The notes: generated from the letters alone by a model not told the origin. A stretch of DNA of 64,000 bases from DASWJZ01 sp963792885 (GCA_963792885.1 CAWBXX010000003.1:1-64000), one strand, 5' to 3'; counted from the stretch's first letter, positions 16,944-27,355 are shown. Program-made: numbers and translations.

Positions 16944-18539
16944 CTAAAGCGGAACGGTCTTCGGGCGCGCATAGCGCACCCAGGTGGCGACGATCAGCCG
17001 CGTCATCAGGTAGGCGGTGAAGAGCGTCGAGATGATGCCGATGGCGAAGGCGACGGCGAAGCCGCGGATCGGGCCGGAACCGAGCGCGAAGAGCGCGAGC
17101 GCGGCGATGAGCGCGGTCAGGTGCGAGTCGATGATCGTCGCGAATGCGCGCGAAAAGCCGGTCTCGAAAGAAGCGATGGTCGAGCGCCCGAGCCGGTTCT
17201 CCTCGCGCATGCGCTCGTAGATCAGCACGTTCGCGTCGACCGCCATGCCCATGGTCAGCACGATGCCGGCGATGCCGGGAAGCGTCAGCGTCGCGCCGGT
17301 CGCCGTGATGATGCCGATCATCAGGAAGGTGTTCACGACCATGGCGATGTCGGCGAAGAAGCCGAGAATGCCGTAGCAGAGGACCATGAAGAACACGACG
17401 GCGGCGAGCGCGACCACCGCCGCGATCTCGCCGGCGCGGATCGAATCCTGGCCGAGGCTCGGGCCGACCGTGCGCTCCTCAACGATGGTGAGGTCGGCGG
17501 GAAGCGCGCCGGCGCGCAGGAGCACCGAGAGGTTCTGCGCGCTCTCGACCGTGAAGTTGCCCTCGATCAGCCCGGAGCCGCCGAGGATCGCGTCGCGGAT
17601 GACCGGCGCCGTGATGTATTTGTCGTCGAGCACGACGGCGAAGCGGCGGCCGACATTCTGCTGCGTCACGTCGGCGAAGATGCGCGCGCCGCGCGTGTTG
17701 AAGCGGAAGGTGACGATCGGCTGGCCGGTCTGCTGATGGAAGGAGGGCTGCGCGTCGGCGAGGTCGTCGCCGGAAAGAAGCGCGCGCGTGTCCACCATGA
17801 TCGGCGGCTCGCCCGCCGTCGCCGACTGCACCAGTTCGCAGCCGGGCGGCGGCGTGACGCCGTCGGTCGAATGCTCGCTGCACTCCATGTGGAACGTCAT
17901 GCGCGCCGTCTGCCCGAGGATCTGCTTGAGCTGCGCGGTGTCCTGCAGGCCCGGCACCTGGACCAGGATGCGGTCGCTCCCTTGCGCCTGGATGGAGGGT
18001 TCGGTCGTGCCGAGCGCGTTCAGGCGCCGGTCGAGCACCTGCACGCTCTGCGTGACGGCGGCGCGCATGCGCGCCTCGATGCCGTCGTCGGTGAGCGAGG
18101 CGGTGATACGGTCGCCGTTTTGCGTAAGCTCCACCTCGCGCAGCGCGCCCTGCCCGAAAAGGCCGGACTGCACCGGTGCGGCAAGCGGCTGGAGCGCGGT
18201 CAGCGCCTTATCCGCGTCGGCGGAATCGCGCAGCGTGAAGGAGACCACCTGCCCGCGCGCGTCGAGCCCGCGATAGCCGATGCGCTGGTCGCGGAGCGTC
18301 TGCCGGACATCGCCTTCGAGCGTCTTGACGCGATCCTTGACCAGGCTCTCGCGGTTCACCTCGAGCAGGAGATGCGCGCCGCCGCGGAGATCGAGCCCGA
18401 GCACGATCTGCCGCTTCGGCAGGAAGTTCGGCCACGACGCCACCGTCTCCGCGGAGAAGAAGTTCGGAATGGTGGCGACGATGCCGGCCACCGCGACGAA
18501 CAGGATGAGCGCGATCTTCCAGCGCTGGAAATAAAGCAT
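16944..18539 (-). CDS. secD: Protein translocase subunit SecD
   Basis: This 531-aa protein has an N-terminal helix (WKIALILFVAVAGIVATI), the LGLDLRGGAHLLLEV motif, a large periplasmic P1 domain, and five C-terminal helices with GIAGIVLTMGMAVDANVLIYERMREE. It pulls exported chains on the periplasmic side together with SecF. All features are complete and in frame, in contrast with the frameshifted genes just downstream. It is in the operon yajC-secD-secF. Confidence 0.97.
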   Translation of the reverse strand: MLYFQRWKIALILFVAVAGIVATIPNFFSAETVASWPNFLPKRQIVLGLDLRGGAHLLLEVNRESLVKDRVKTLEGDVRQTLRDQRIGYRGLDARGQVVSFTLRDSADADKALTALQPLAAPVQSGLFGQGALREVELTQNGDRITASLTDDGIEARMRAAVTQSVQVLDRRLNALGTTEPSIQAQGSDRILVQVPGLQDTAQLKQILGQTARMTFHMECSEHSTDGVTPPPGCELVQSATAGEPPIMVDTRALLSGDDLADAQPSFHQQTGQPIVTFRFNTRGARIFADVTQQNVGRRFAVVLDDKYITAPVIRDAILGGSGLIEGNFTVESAQNLSVLLRAGALPADLTIVEERTVGPSLGQDSIRAGEIAAVVALAAVVFFMVLCYGILGFFADIAMVVNTFLMIGIITATGATLTLPGIAGIVLTMGMAVDANVLIYERMREENRLGRSTIASFETGFSRAFATIIDSHLTALIAALALFALGSGPIRGFAVAFAIGIISTLFTAYLMTRLIVATWVRYARPKTVPL

Positions 18540-18575
18540 CGGTGTCGATCTTTCAGAGCCGCGAGGGTCTCCGCA

Positions 18576-18914
18576 TTAGTTCGAGTTGGACGCCACCGGC
18601 TCCGCCTTCGCCCGGACCTCGGCGATGAGGCTGCGCATGGCGCGCACTTTCACCCCCTCGGCGATCTGCAGCTCGACCTCGGTGTCGTCCACGACCTTCG
18701 TCACCTTGCCGACGATGCCGCCACTCGTGACGACGGTGTCGCCGCGGCGGATGGCCTTCAGCATGTCCTCGCGCCGCTTCGCCTGCTGCCGCTGCGGGCG
18801 CAGGATGAGGAAGTACATTATGACGAAAATGAGCGCGAACGGCAGCAGCGTCGTCATGATGTCGATGCCGCCAGCGCCGCCGAGCGATTGGGCATAGGCC
18901 GGTGTGACCCACAT
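18576..18914 (-). CDS. yajC: Sec translocon accessory protein YajC
   Basis: The 112-aa protein has a single N-terminal membrane helix (ITTLLPFALIFVIMYFLILRPQRQQAK) and the KAIRRGDTVVTSGGIVGKV motif of YajC. It associates with SecDF at the inner membrane. It is first in the operon, 36 bp before secD. Confidence 0.95.
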   Translation of the reverse strand: MWVTPAYAQSLGGAGGIDIMTTLLPFALIFVIMYFLILRPQRQQAKRREDMLKAIRRGDTVVTSGGIVGKVTKVVDDTEVELQIAEGVKVRAMRSLIAEVRAKAEPVASNSN

Positions 18915-19005
18915 GAAGGCCGATCTTCCCTCTTGAGCGGGCCGCGGCCCTTTTGAAATTTGCGCGGACTATAGTCAGGGGCCGGCCCATTGCAACTCCG
19001 CAACG

Positions 19006-19953
19006 GTGTCGAAAGCCGGCCCTTTGCCGCACCGGCCGGGCGTGATATCGCGCCGAACGAGAAGCCTTTGGGAGCAGTCCTTGCAGGAAAGCTTCAACCC
19101 CACTCTCGCCGTCCTGGAGCGGATCGCCCAGGCGCTTGAGCGGCTTGCGCCGACCTCGGCGGAACGCACGGACTTCTCCGCGGCGGAGGCCTTCGTGTGG
19201 CAGGCCGAGCCGCCGCATTTGAAGCCGGTCGCGAAGGTTAATCGCGTCGCGCTTCCGCTGCTCAAGGGCATCGACCGCTCGCGGGACATCCTGATCGACA
19301 ATACCAGCCGCTTCGCTTCCGGCTTTCCGGCCAACAACGCGCTTCTCTGGGGTGCGCGCGGCATGGGCAAGAGCTCACTGGTCAAGGCCGCGCACGCGGC
19401 CGTCGCAGCCTCGCTGCCGATCGGCTCGCCGCCGCTCAAGCTGATCGAAATCCACCGCGAGGACATCGAGACGCTTCCGATCCTGATGGGGCTCCTGCGC
19501 GAACGCCCCGAGCGCTTCATCCTCTTCTGCGACGATCTTTCCTTCGATGCGGGCGACGCCTCCTACAAGTCCTTGAAGGCTGCGCTGGAAGGCGGGCTGG
19601 AGGGCCGGCCGGAAAACGTCGTCTTCTACGCCACCTCCAACCGCCGACACCTTTTGCCGCGGGAGATGGTGGAAAACGAGCGCTCCACCGCCATCAACCC
19701 CTCCGACGCGGTGCAGGAAAAGGTGTCGCTTTCGGACCGGTTCGGGCTCTGGCTCGGCTTTCATAATTGCAGCCAGGACGACTACTTGGCGATGGTTGCC
19801 GGCTACATCGAGCACTTCGGCATCCCGGCTGAAGCCGAGGAGTGGCGCCCGGAGGCGCTGGAATGGGCGACGACCCGCGGAAGCCGCTCCGGTCGCGTCG
19901 CGTGGCAATTCGTCCAGGACCTGGCTGGACGAATGGGCGTTAAGCTGGAATAG
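19006..19953 (+). CDS. DUF815 AAA-type ATPase
   Basis: The 315-aa protein has a P-loop GARGMGKSS (about 118-126), a Walker B-like FILFCDDLSF and a sensor segment VVFYATSNRRHLLP, matching DUF815-family ATPases of unknown role. They usually sit next to yajC in Alphaproteobacteria, as here, but divergently. The first 25 residues look unlike the rest, so translation may begin later, for example at the TTG at 19081 (LQESFNPTLAVLERI). Confidence 0.85.
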   Translation: MSKAGPLPHRPGVISRRTRSLWEQSLQESFNPTLAVLERIAQALERLAPTSAERTDFSAAEAFVWQAEPPHLKPVAKVNRVALPLLKGIDRSRDILIDNTSRFASGFPANNALLWGARGMGKSSLVKAAHAAVAASLPIGSPPLKLIEIHREDIETLPILMGLLRERPERFILFCDDLSFDAGDASYKSLKAALEGGLEGRPENVVFYATSNRRHLLPREMVENERSTAINPSDAVQEKVSLSDRFGLWLGFHNCSQDDYLAMVAGYIEHFGIPAEAEEWRPEALEWATTRGSRSGRVAWQFVQDLAGRMGVKLE

Positions 19954-19969
19954 AAGCTCCGCAACCCAT

Positions 19970-20064
19970 CGTCATGCCCGGATTTGAAGCCGGGCATCCA
20001 TTCCTTACTCGTGGACTACGGCTCAACCTGGGAATGGATTGTCGGATGCGACCCGGCAATGACG
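19970..20064. repeat. REP-like palindromic element, full copy
   Basis: Ends CGTCATGCCCGG... and ...CCGGCAATGACG are inverted. Inside are a left hairpin (CCCGGATTTGAAGCCGGG), a CCATTCC/GGAATGG pair and a right hairpin. It lies between the DUF815 gene and the convergent LytM gene. Confidence 0.8.
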
Positions 20065-20085
20065 ACGGGGTTGAGCGGATTCCTC

Positions 20086-21279
20086 TTAAGTTTCACTGAG
20101 ATGCTGGAGCGGATCGACGGGCGCCGCGTCCTTCCTCAGCTCGAAATGCACCTGCGGCGTGGTCACACCGCCCGACATGCCGGAAAGCGCGATCACCTGC
20201 CCGCGCTTGACCTGGTCGCCGCGCTTCACCTCGAGCTTGCTGTTGTGGGCGTAGGCGGAGACCCAGCCGTTGGCGTGGCGGATCAGCACGAGGTTGCCGT
20301 AGCTCTTCAGCTCGTTGCCGGCATAGATGACGGTGCCGTCTTCGGCGGCCTTGACCGACGTGCCTTCCGGCACCGCGAGGTTGATGCCGTCGTTGCGCTC
20401 GCCGTTCGGCTTCTTGCCGAAGCCGGAGATGATGCGGCCGCGGACCGGCCAGCGGAAGCCTTCCGTCGCGGCTGTCGAGGTCTGAGGCGCGAGCGGCGCC
20501 AGCGAGCCGGCGTTACCGGTCTGCGGCGCGATTGCGGCCTGCTGCACGGGTTGAGGAGTCGGCGCGGCGGCAATAGGCGCCCGCGGAGCCGGTGCTGCGG
20601 GAGGCGGTGCCGGGACGTCGGCAGGGTTCAGGCTCGCAACCTGCACGCCCTCCTGCGGAGCGCCGTCCGCGCCCGGGATGACGAGCCGCTGCCCGATCTG
20701 AACCGTGGTGGAGCCGCCGTTGGCTGCAGCGAGCTGGTCGACGGTGATGCCGTAGCGCTGCGAGATGTTCCAGGCGGTGTCGCCGGACTGGACGAGATGC
20801 GTCGTGCCGCCGCTCGGAGCGGAGCGGTGGTCGATCCGCGCCGCCTGCTCGCCGAGCGTTGTCGGCGGAGCCCCAAGCTGTCGCGACCGGGGCTCCGCCG
20901 CGGCAACCTGCGTCGCAGGCGCCGGTGCCGCGCGGCGGGCGCTCGGTGGCGTGTAGGGTTGCGGCCGAGCCTGCGGCCCGGGCTCGCTCGAAGCAGCGGG
21001 AGCGTAAGCGGGAGCGGCGGCGTACTGCGGAGCCGGCGCGGCGCCGGCCGGCGGCGGCAGGTCGGCGCCCTGCACGCCCGCGGTTTGCGGCGCGTAATAG
21101 GTGTTGCCAAGCGGCGATGCCGAGCCGGAGAGGATCTGCTTCTGGTTGCTCGTCGACCCGGTGAAGACCGGCGAACGCAGCGTGTCGATGCTGCTGCAGG
21201 CGCCGAGTCCGGCAAGGAGCGCGAGCAGGCTGATCGTCCGCAGGGTGGAGTGGTAGGCTGGACTGGAAACCGTGCGCAC
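20086..21279 (-). CDS. NlpD-like lipoprotein: LysM plus degenerate LytM (M23)
   Basis: The protein (397 aa) has a lipobox LGAC at residues 24-27, a Pro/Ala-rich linker, a LysM domain (THLVQSGDTAWNISQRYGI) and a C-terminal LytM domain. The first zinc motif, normally H-x3-D, reads NDGIN, so both metal ligands are replaced, while HFEL is kept. It is thus predicted to lack peptidase activity and to activate a cell-wall amidase, as NlpD and EnvC do in E. coli. It is anchored to the outer membrane or periplasmic face. The next gene upstream is pcm, a classic pairing with nlpD. Confidence 0.87.
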   Translation of the reverse strand: MRTVSSPAYHSTLRTISLLALLAGLGACSSIDTLRSPVFTGSTSNQKQILSGSASPLGNTYYAPQTAGVQGADLPPPAGAAPAPQYAAAPAYAPAASSEPGPQARPQPYTPPSARRAAPAPATQVAAAEPRSRQLGAPPTTLGEQAARIDHRSAPSGGTTHLVQSGDTAWNISQRYGITVDQLAAANGGSTTVQIGQRLVIPGADGAPQEGVQVASLNPADVPAPPPAAPAPRAPIAAAPTPQPVQQAAIAPQTGNAGSLAPLAPQTSTAATEGFRWPVRGRIISGFGKKPNGERNDGINLAVPEGTSVKAAEDGTVIYAGNELKSYGNLVLIRHANGWVSAYAHNSKLEVKRGDQVKRGQVIALSGMSGGVTTPQVHFELRKDAAPVDPLQHLSET

Positions 21280-21353
21280 GGTGCGCTCCCCTACTCGGAA
21301 CTCAATGAAAAAAGCTCAGTCCGGATTAAAGAGGAGGCAGGGTTGATAACGGG

Positions 21354-22055
21354 TTAAAGGTTGAGCGTCGGACCCGAAACAACGGCGGAAAATCGGCAGG
21401 GGCCGAGATCGCGTGTGTCAACATTGTGACCGATCCGCTGGAAAAGGGTCAGCCGCTGCGGTCCGAGCTCCGGCCCGATCGGCGCGATCAGGACGCCGCT
21501 TTGGGTGAGCTGCATGATGAGCTTGACCGGCGGCTCCGGGCAGGCTGCGCCGACCACGATGCGGTCGAAAGGCGCCTGCAGACGCCAGCCCAGGAGGCCG
21601 TCACCGACGCGCGTGCTGATGTTGCGGATTTCGAGCCTCCGGAAGCGCTCCTCCGCGGCTCTAGCGAGCGTGCGGAAGCGCTCGATCGTGGTCACGCGCC
21701 GCGCAAGTCGCGCCAGGACGGCGGTGTGGAATCCGGAGCCGGTGCCCAACTCCAGCACCGAATGGCGGTCGCAAAGGTCGAGCGCCGCGGTGATCTCGGC
21801 GACGACCGTCGGCGCGTCGATCGTCTGCCCGCAATCGATCGGAATTCGATGCTCGGCGTAGGCGCGGTGGCGAAATTCCGCCGGGACGAAGAGCGTGCGG
21901 GGCACCGTCTCCATGGCGCGAAGCACTGCGACGTCGGCGATGCCGAGCCCGCGCAGCCTGAGCACGAGCGAGGCGGCGTGGACCTGCGTCTCCTCGTCCT
22001 CCTCGTAGGCGGGCGGGAGAGCCGGTTCGTAGGCCAATGCCGCCTCGGCGCTCAT
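21354..22055 (-). CDS. pcm: Protein-L-isoaspartate O-methyltransferase
   Basis: The 233-aa enzyme methylates isoaspartyl residues in aged proteins with S-adenosylmethionine. SAM motif I is VLELGTGSGFHTAVLA. The family loop PIDCGQTIDAPTVVAEIT, used for substrate recognition, is intact. It is upstream of the NlpD-like gene. The usual partner surE, normally between serS and pcm, is missing here and a palindromic repeat occupies the gap. Confidence 0.93.
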   Translation of the reverse strand: MSAEAALAYEPALPPAYEEDEETQVHAASLVLRLRGLGIADVAVLRAMETVPRTLFVPAEFRHRAYAEHRIPIDCGQTIDAPTVVAEITAALDLCDRHSVLELGTGSGFHTAVLARLARRVTTIERFRTLARAAEERFRRLEIRNISTRVGDGLLGWRLQAPFDRIVVGAACPEPPVKLIMQLTQSGVLIAPIGPELGPQRLTLFQRIGHNVDTRDLGPCRFSAVVSGPTLNL

Positions 22056-22132
22056 GGCAGAAGCATGCCCGACGATGGTTAAGAGAGGGCTTCGGGAAGA
22101 TGCGAGCGGAAGCTGTTGCGACGAAGCGGAAG

Positions 22133-22280
22133 TAACCTCCCCCTTGCGGGGAGGTCGAAGTTCGAAGGACGCGAAGCGGACGGAGAACTTCGGGAGGGGG
22201 TGAGCTGCGACGGCAACCCCCTCCCGAACGCTTCCTCGTTTCGCTCGGCAGCGTCCGACCTCCCCGCAAGGGGGAGGTTA
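22133..22280. repeat. MITE-like element with 25-bp perfect inverted repeats
   Basis: TAACCTCCCCCTTGCGGGG continues to AGGTCG at 22133-22157 and appears inverted at 22256-22280. Each arm is itself a hairpin (CCTCCCC-TTG-GGGGAGG type), and the centre has further short palindromes (GAAGTTCG/CGGGAGG). The right end supplies the stop codon TAA of serS. The same palindrome type occurs inside cobN at 54271. Confidence 0.8.
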
Positions 22281-23822
22281 AGGCGCGTCCGCCTCGATTT
22301 TCTCCACGCCACGCATATAGGGCCGAAGCGCGTCGGGGACGGTGATCGAGCCGTCTTCGTTCTGATAGGTCTCCATGACCGCGATCAGCGCACGGCCGAC
22401 CGCGACGCCGGAGCCGTTCAGCGTGTGGACGAAGCGCGGGTTCTTGTCGTTCTTGCCCTTGAAGCGCGCCTGCATGCGCCGCGCCTGGAAGTCGCCGCAG
22501 ACGGAACAGGAGGAAATCTCGCGAAACGCTTTTTGGCCCGGCAGCCAGACTTCGAGGTCGTAGGTCTTCTGCGCCCCGAAGCCCATGTCGCCGGTCGAGA
22601 GCACCACGACGCGATAGGCGACATCGAGCCGCTTGAGCACCTCCTCGGCGCACATCGTCATGCGCTCGTGCTCTTCGAGGCTCTTTTCCGGCGTGGTGAT
22701 CGAGACGAGCTCGACCTTGTCGAACTGATGCTGGCGCAGAATGCCGCGCGTGTCCTTCCCCGCCGACCCGGCCTCGGAGCGGAAGCATGGCGTCAGCGCC
22801 GTGAAGCGCTTGGGCAGCTCTTCCTCGCCGAGGATTGACTCGCGCACGAGATTGGTGAGCGGAACTTCCGCCGTGGGGATGAGCCACAAGCGCTCGAAGT
22901 TCTCCGTCGAAAGCAACTTCTGCAAATAATCGCGGAACTTCACCTCCGATGTGGATTGTGAATGGACAATCGCATTCCTCAGAAGACGCATCGACTTCTT
23001 AATCTCAATGTCGACCTGAAATTGCTCTCCTGCCTTCTCGAAAAGTGCCGATATGTCTGGACGATAGTCGTTGCGGAAGCTCTCGAGTGCGACAGATTTC
23101 AGCAAAAAATCTTCAACGGGCTCTACAATCGACTCTGACCGAAGAGTTTGACGGAGTATCTTTGTCTCGAATAGGTCCTCTGAAAACTTCGGCAACTGTC
23201 CGGTTCCGAATGCAGTTTCGTCCTTCACCAACAGCGGCAGCTGCACTTCGGTGTAGCCGTGCTCCTCAGTGTGAAGGTCGAGCATGAACTGGCCGATCGC
23301 GCGCTCCATGCGCGCAAGTTGCTTCTTCAAGACCACGAAGCGTGAGCCGGACAGCTTCGCCGCTGTCTCGAAATCCATCTGTCCGAGCGCCTCGCCGAGA
23401 TCGAAGTGCTCCTTCGCCCAGTTCACGCGGCGTGGGTCGCCCCAGGTGCGGATTTCCTTGTTAGCGGTCTCGTCGCCGACCGGCACGTCGTCCAGCGGGA
23501 TGTTGGGGATCGTCGCGAGCGCGTCGTTCAGCGCCTTCTCCGCCGCCCTCTCCTCCTCCTGCGCCGCCGACATTTGATCCTTGAGGGCCGAGACCTCCGC
23601 CATAAGCGCGTCGGCGCGCACGGAATCCTTCTGCGCCTTCGCCTGGCCGATCTCCTTCGAAGCCGCGTTGCGCCGGGTCTGCATTTCCTGCAGCTTCTGG
23701 ACCGCCGCGCGCCGCGCTTCGTCGAGCTGGATCAGCCGCGACGACTCAGGCTCCGCCCCTCGGTTCATGAGCGCCCGGTCGAGCGCTTCCGGGTTCTCGC
23801 GGATCCATCTGATGTCGAGCAT
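22278..23822 (-). CDS. serS: Seryl-tRNA synthetase with an 89-residue insertion
   Basis: SerRS charges tRNA-Ser and tRNA-Sec. The start MLDIRWIRENPEALDRAL is canonical, followed by the long coiled-coil arm (EARRAAVQKLQEMQ to EEERAAEKALNDAL). Class II motif 2 (FRSEAGSAGKDTRG), motif 3 (GSGVAVGRALIAVMET) and the serine-binding TAEVP are intact. The length is 514 aa instead of about 425-430. The excess is one block (residues about 222-310, DNA 22893-23159) between LPKFSEDLFETK and RLWLIPTAEVPL. It is Lys/Glu/Ile-rich, of lower GC (about 47% on two sampled lines) and contains RNAIVH. The reading frame is open throughout. Its TAA stop lies in the adjoining repeat. Confidence 0.95.
   Translation of the reverse strand: MLDIRWIRENPEALDRALMNRGAEPESSRLIQLDEARRAAVQKLQEMQTRRNAASKEIGQAKAQKDSVRADALMAEVSALKDQMSAAQEEERAAEKALNDALATIPNIPLDDVPVGDETANKEIRTWGDPRRVNWAKEHFDLGEALGQMDFETAAKLSGSRFVVLKKQLARMERAIGQFMLDLHTEEHGYTEVQLPLLVKDETAFGTGQLPKFSEDLFETKILRQTLRSESIVEPVEDFLLKSVALESFRNDYRPDISALFEKAGEQFQVDIEIKKSMRLLRNAIVHSQSTSEVKFRDYLQKLLSTENFERLWLIPTAEVPLTNLVRESILGEEELPKRFTALTPCFRSEAGSAGKDTRGILRQHQFDKVELVSITTPEKSLEEHERMTMCAEEVLKRLDVAYRVVVLSTGDMGFGAQKTYDLEVWLPGQKAFREISSCSVCGDFQARRMQARFKGKNDKNPRFVHTLNGSGVAVGRALIAVMETYQNEDGSITVPDALRPYMRGVEKIEADAP
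22893..23159 (-). other. In-frame HEPN-like insertion inside SerRS
   Basis: About 89 residues begin ILRQTLRSESIVEPVEDFLL and end KFRDYLQKLLSTENFE. The composition predicts mostly helices. KKSMRLLRNAIVHSQ (RNAIVH at 22962-22979) matches the HEPN ribonuclease motif R-[NDH]-x3-H, and the preceding ISALFEKAGEQF helix fits the usual context. HEPN domains are commonly larger, so this could be a compact or partial one, or chance resemblance. Family membership is inference. Confidence 0.5.
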
Positions 23823-23872
23823 TTCAGGGCCTGGGCAACAAAGTGGGTGCCCGAGAGGCAACCGACCTTCGT

Positions 23873-23973
23873 GTCGTCATTGCCGGACTTGATCCGGCAA
23901 TCCATTCCGGAGCAGTCACGACGGGCTGAGCGGTAACGGAATGGATGCCCGGGTCAAGCCCGGGCATGACGAC
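23873..23973. repeat. REP-like palindromic element, full copy
   Basis: GTCGTCATTGCCGG-ACTTGA-TCCGGC on the left and CCCGGGTCAAGCCCGGG-CATGACGAC on the right, with CCATTCC/GGAATGG between. It lies between the divergent serS and ABC exporter genes. The remainder of this 250-bp gap shows nothing specific. Confidence 0.8.
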
Positions 23974-24111
23974 AAAACTGCCGGAGCCGACGCTACACCG
24001 CGGGCATCCTGCCCCGCAGTCTCAAGCTCGTTTGACCGCCGTGACCGGTAACTCCACTCGGATTCTTGTCGAGGGCCTCGGAGTAGGCTATCGCCCTTCC
24101 GGCGATCCGCC

Positions 24112-25995
<1,884 letters not shown>

Positions 25996-25998
25996 GCC

Positions 25999-26799
25999 TC
26001 AGGCGGCGGCGTCGGCCGCTTCGCGCTGGGCCTCCGCCGCGCGGCGCTGCTTCTCGATATAGCGCACCGCGAAGATCGAGATCTCGTAGAGCGCGATCGT
26101 GGGCAGCGCCAGGCTGATCTGGCTGATCGGATCGGGCGGGGTCAAAACCGCCGCCACGATGAAGGCGATGACGATCGCCCACTTCCGCTTGCCCTTCAGC
26201 GTCTCGGTGGTGACGAGGCCGGCGCGCGCGAGCAGCGTCATAATGACCGGAAGCTGGAAGACGAGACCGAACGCGAAGATCAGCGTCATGATCAGCCCGA
26301 GATATTCGTTCACCTTGGGCAGAAGCTCGATCGTGGCCCGGCCCGGTCCACCATGCTGCTCCATCGAGAGGAAGAACTTCATCGCGAGCGGCATCACGCC
26401 GAAATAGACGAGCATCGCGCCGAGCGCGAAGAGGATCGGCGTCGCGATCAAGAATGGCAGGAAGGCGCTCCGCTCGTTCTTGTAGAGGCCCGGCGCGACG
26501 AACTTGTAGATCTGGTTTGCGATGATCGGGAACGCCAGGAAGAGCGCGCCGAAAAGCGCGAGCTTCATTTGCGTGAAGAAGAATTCCTGCGGCGCCGTAT
26601 AGATGAGCTTGATGTCGCGCAGCGGCCCGGCGGCGCGTTCGTAAGGAATGACCAGGATGTTGAAGATGCGGCTCGCGAAGAAGAAGCACACGATGAAGGC
26701 AATGAAGATCGCGATCATCGCCCGCATGAGCCGCGACCGGAGCTCGATCAGGTGATCGAGGAGTGGCGCCTTCGAAGCTTCGATTTCATCCTCGCTCAT
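25999..26799 (-). CDS. tatC: Tat translocase subunit TatC
   Basis: The 266-aa protein has six membrane helices. The N-terminal APLLDHLIELRSRLMRA and the FGLVFQLPVIMTLLARAGLV segment are TatC signatures; this is the receptor that binds twin-arginine signals. Its start overlaps the tatB stop (ATGA, 26796-26799). It would serve the Tat-exported carbonic anhydrase at 1.2-1.9 kb, among others. Confidence 0.97.
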   Translation of the reverse strand: MSEDEIEASKAPLLDHLIELRSRLMRAMIAIFIAFIVCFFFASRIFNILVIPYERAAGPLRDIKLIYTAPQEFFFTQMKLALFGALFLAFPIIANQIYKFVAPGLYKNERSAFLPFLIATPILFALGAMLVYFGVMPLAMKFFLSMEQHGGPGRATIELLPKVNEYLGLIMTLIFAFGLVFQLPVIMTLLARAGLVTTETLKGKRKWAIVIAFIVAAVLTPPDPISQISLALPTIALYEISIFAVRYIEKQRRAAEAQREAADAAA

Positions 26800-27329
26800 G
26801 CCGCGTCCGTTCCATGCGCGGGCGTCGGCGCACCGGTCTTCAACGGCTCCGCCGTGTGCGGATGATCGCCGGTCTTGTCCGGCTCGGGCACGGACGCCGG
26901 GATAGGCTTGTCTAGATCGCGCGTCGCGGTGCTGGCGTCCTTCGCCGCGTCGCCCTCAAGCGCAGGCGCCGGCGCGCCGGTCTTCGCCGGCTCGGCGGTA
27001 TGCGGATGGTCGCCGGTCTTGTCGGGTTCGGGCGACTCTGCCGGAACCGGCTTGTCTGCCGCGCGCATCGTGGCGTCGAAGTCTTTCTTCACGTCGGTCA
27101 GGGGCTTCGCTACCGCGCTGATCTGCTTCTTGGCGTCATCGAGCCCGGCTTCGCGCTCCGCTTCGCGCAGCGCTTCGTCGAACTGTCGCTTGAAGTCGTT
27201 CGCGGTGCGCCGGACCTGACCCATGGTCTTTCCGAAGGTCCGGAGCATGCGCGGCAGGTCCTTCGGGCCGACCACGACGATCGCGACCGCCGCGATGACG
27301 AGAATCTCGCTCCAGCCGATGTCGAACAT
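26796..27329 (-). CDS. tatB: Tat translocase subunit TatB, repeat-bearing tail
   Basis: The N terminus MFDIGWSEILVIAAVAIVVVGPKDLPRMLRTFG is typical: a short membrane helix, the conserved Glu8 and an amphipathic helix. TatB delivers substrates to TatC. The tail is unusual in having two near-identical 32-residue repeats (residues 92-123 and 140-171) built around DKTGDHPHTAEP. Such tails are low-complexity and probably not needed for core function. Total length is 177 aa. Confidence 0.93.
   Translation of the reverse strand: MFDIGWSEILVIAAVAIVVVGPKDLPRMLRTFGKTMGQVRRTANDFKRQFDEALREAEREAGLDDAKKQISAVAKPLTDVKKDFDATMRAADKPVPAESPEPDKTGDHPHTAEPAKTGAPAPALEGDAAKDASTATRDLDKPIPASVPEPDKTGDHPHTAEPLKTGAPTPAHGTDAA
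26817..27056 (-). repeat. Two-copy coding repeat in tatB tail
   Basis: Copies 26817-26912 and 26961-27056 encode DKPIPASVPEPDKTGDHPH... and DKPVPAESPEPDKTGDHPH..., 32 residues each, with third-position differences. They imply an older duplication of a segment of about 144 bp. Confidence 0.8.
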
Positions 27330-27355
27330 CGCTTAGATCTGGCGCGTTGGAGCGC

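Noticed and set aside
15746..17020. 424-codon plus-strand frame
   Set aside because: Antisense to secF; no family resemblance.
16710..18956. 748-codon open frame on the plus strand
   Set aside because: It is antisense to secD and yajC, which are fully conserved. The translation is Arg/His/Asp/Glu-rich low complexity, typical of GC-rich shadow frames.
22893..23159. Intein or group I/II intron in serS
   Set aside because: The block is only 89 codons, has no N-terminal Cys/Ser with C-terminal His-Asn splice junction, and the frame is open, so splicing is not needed.
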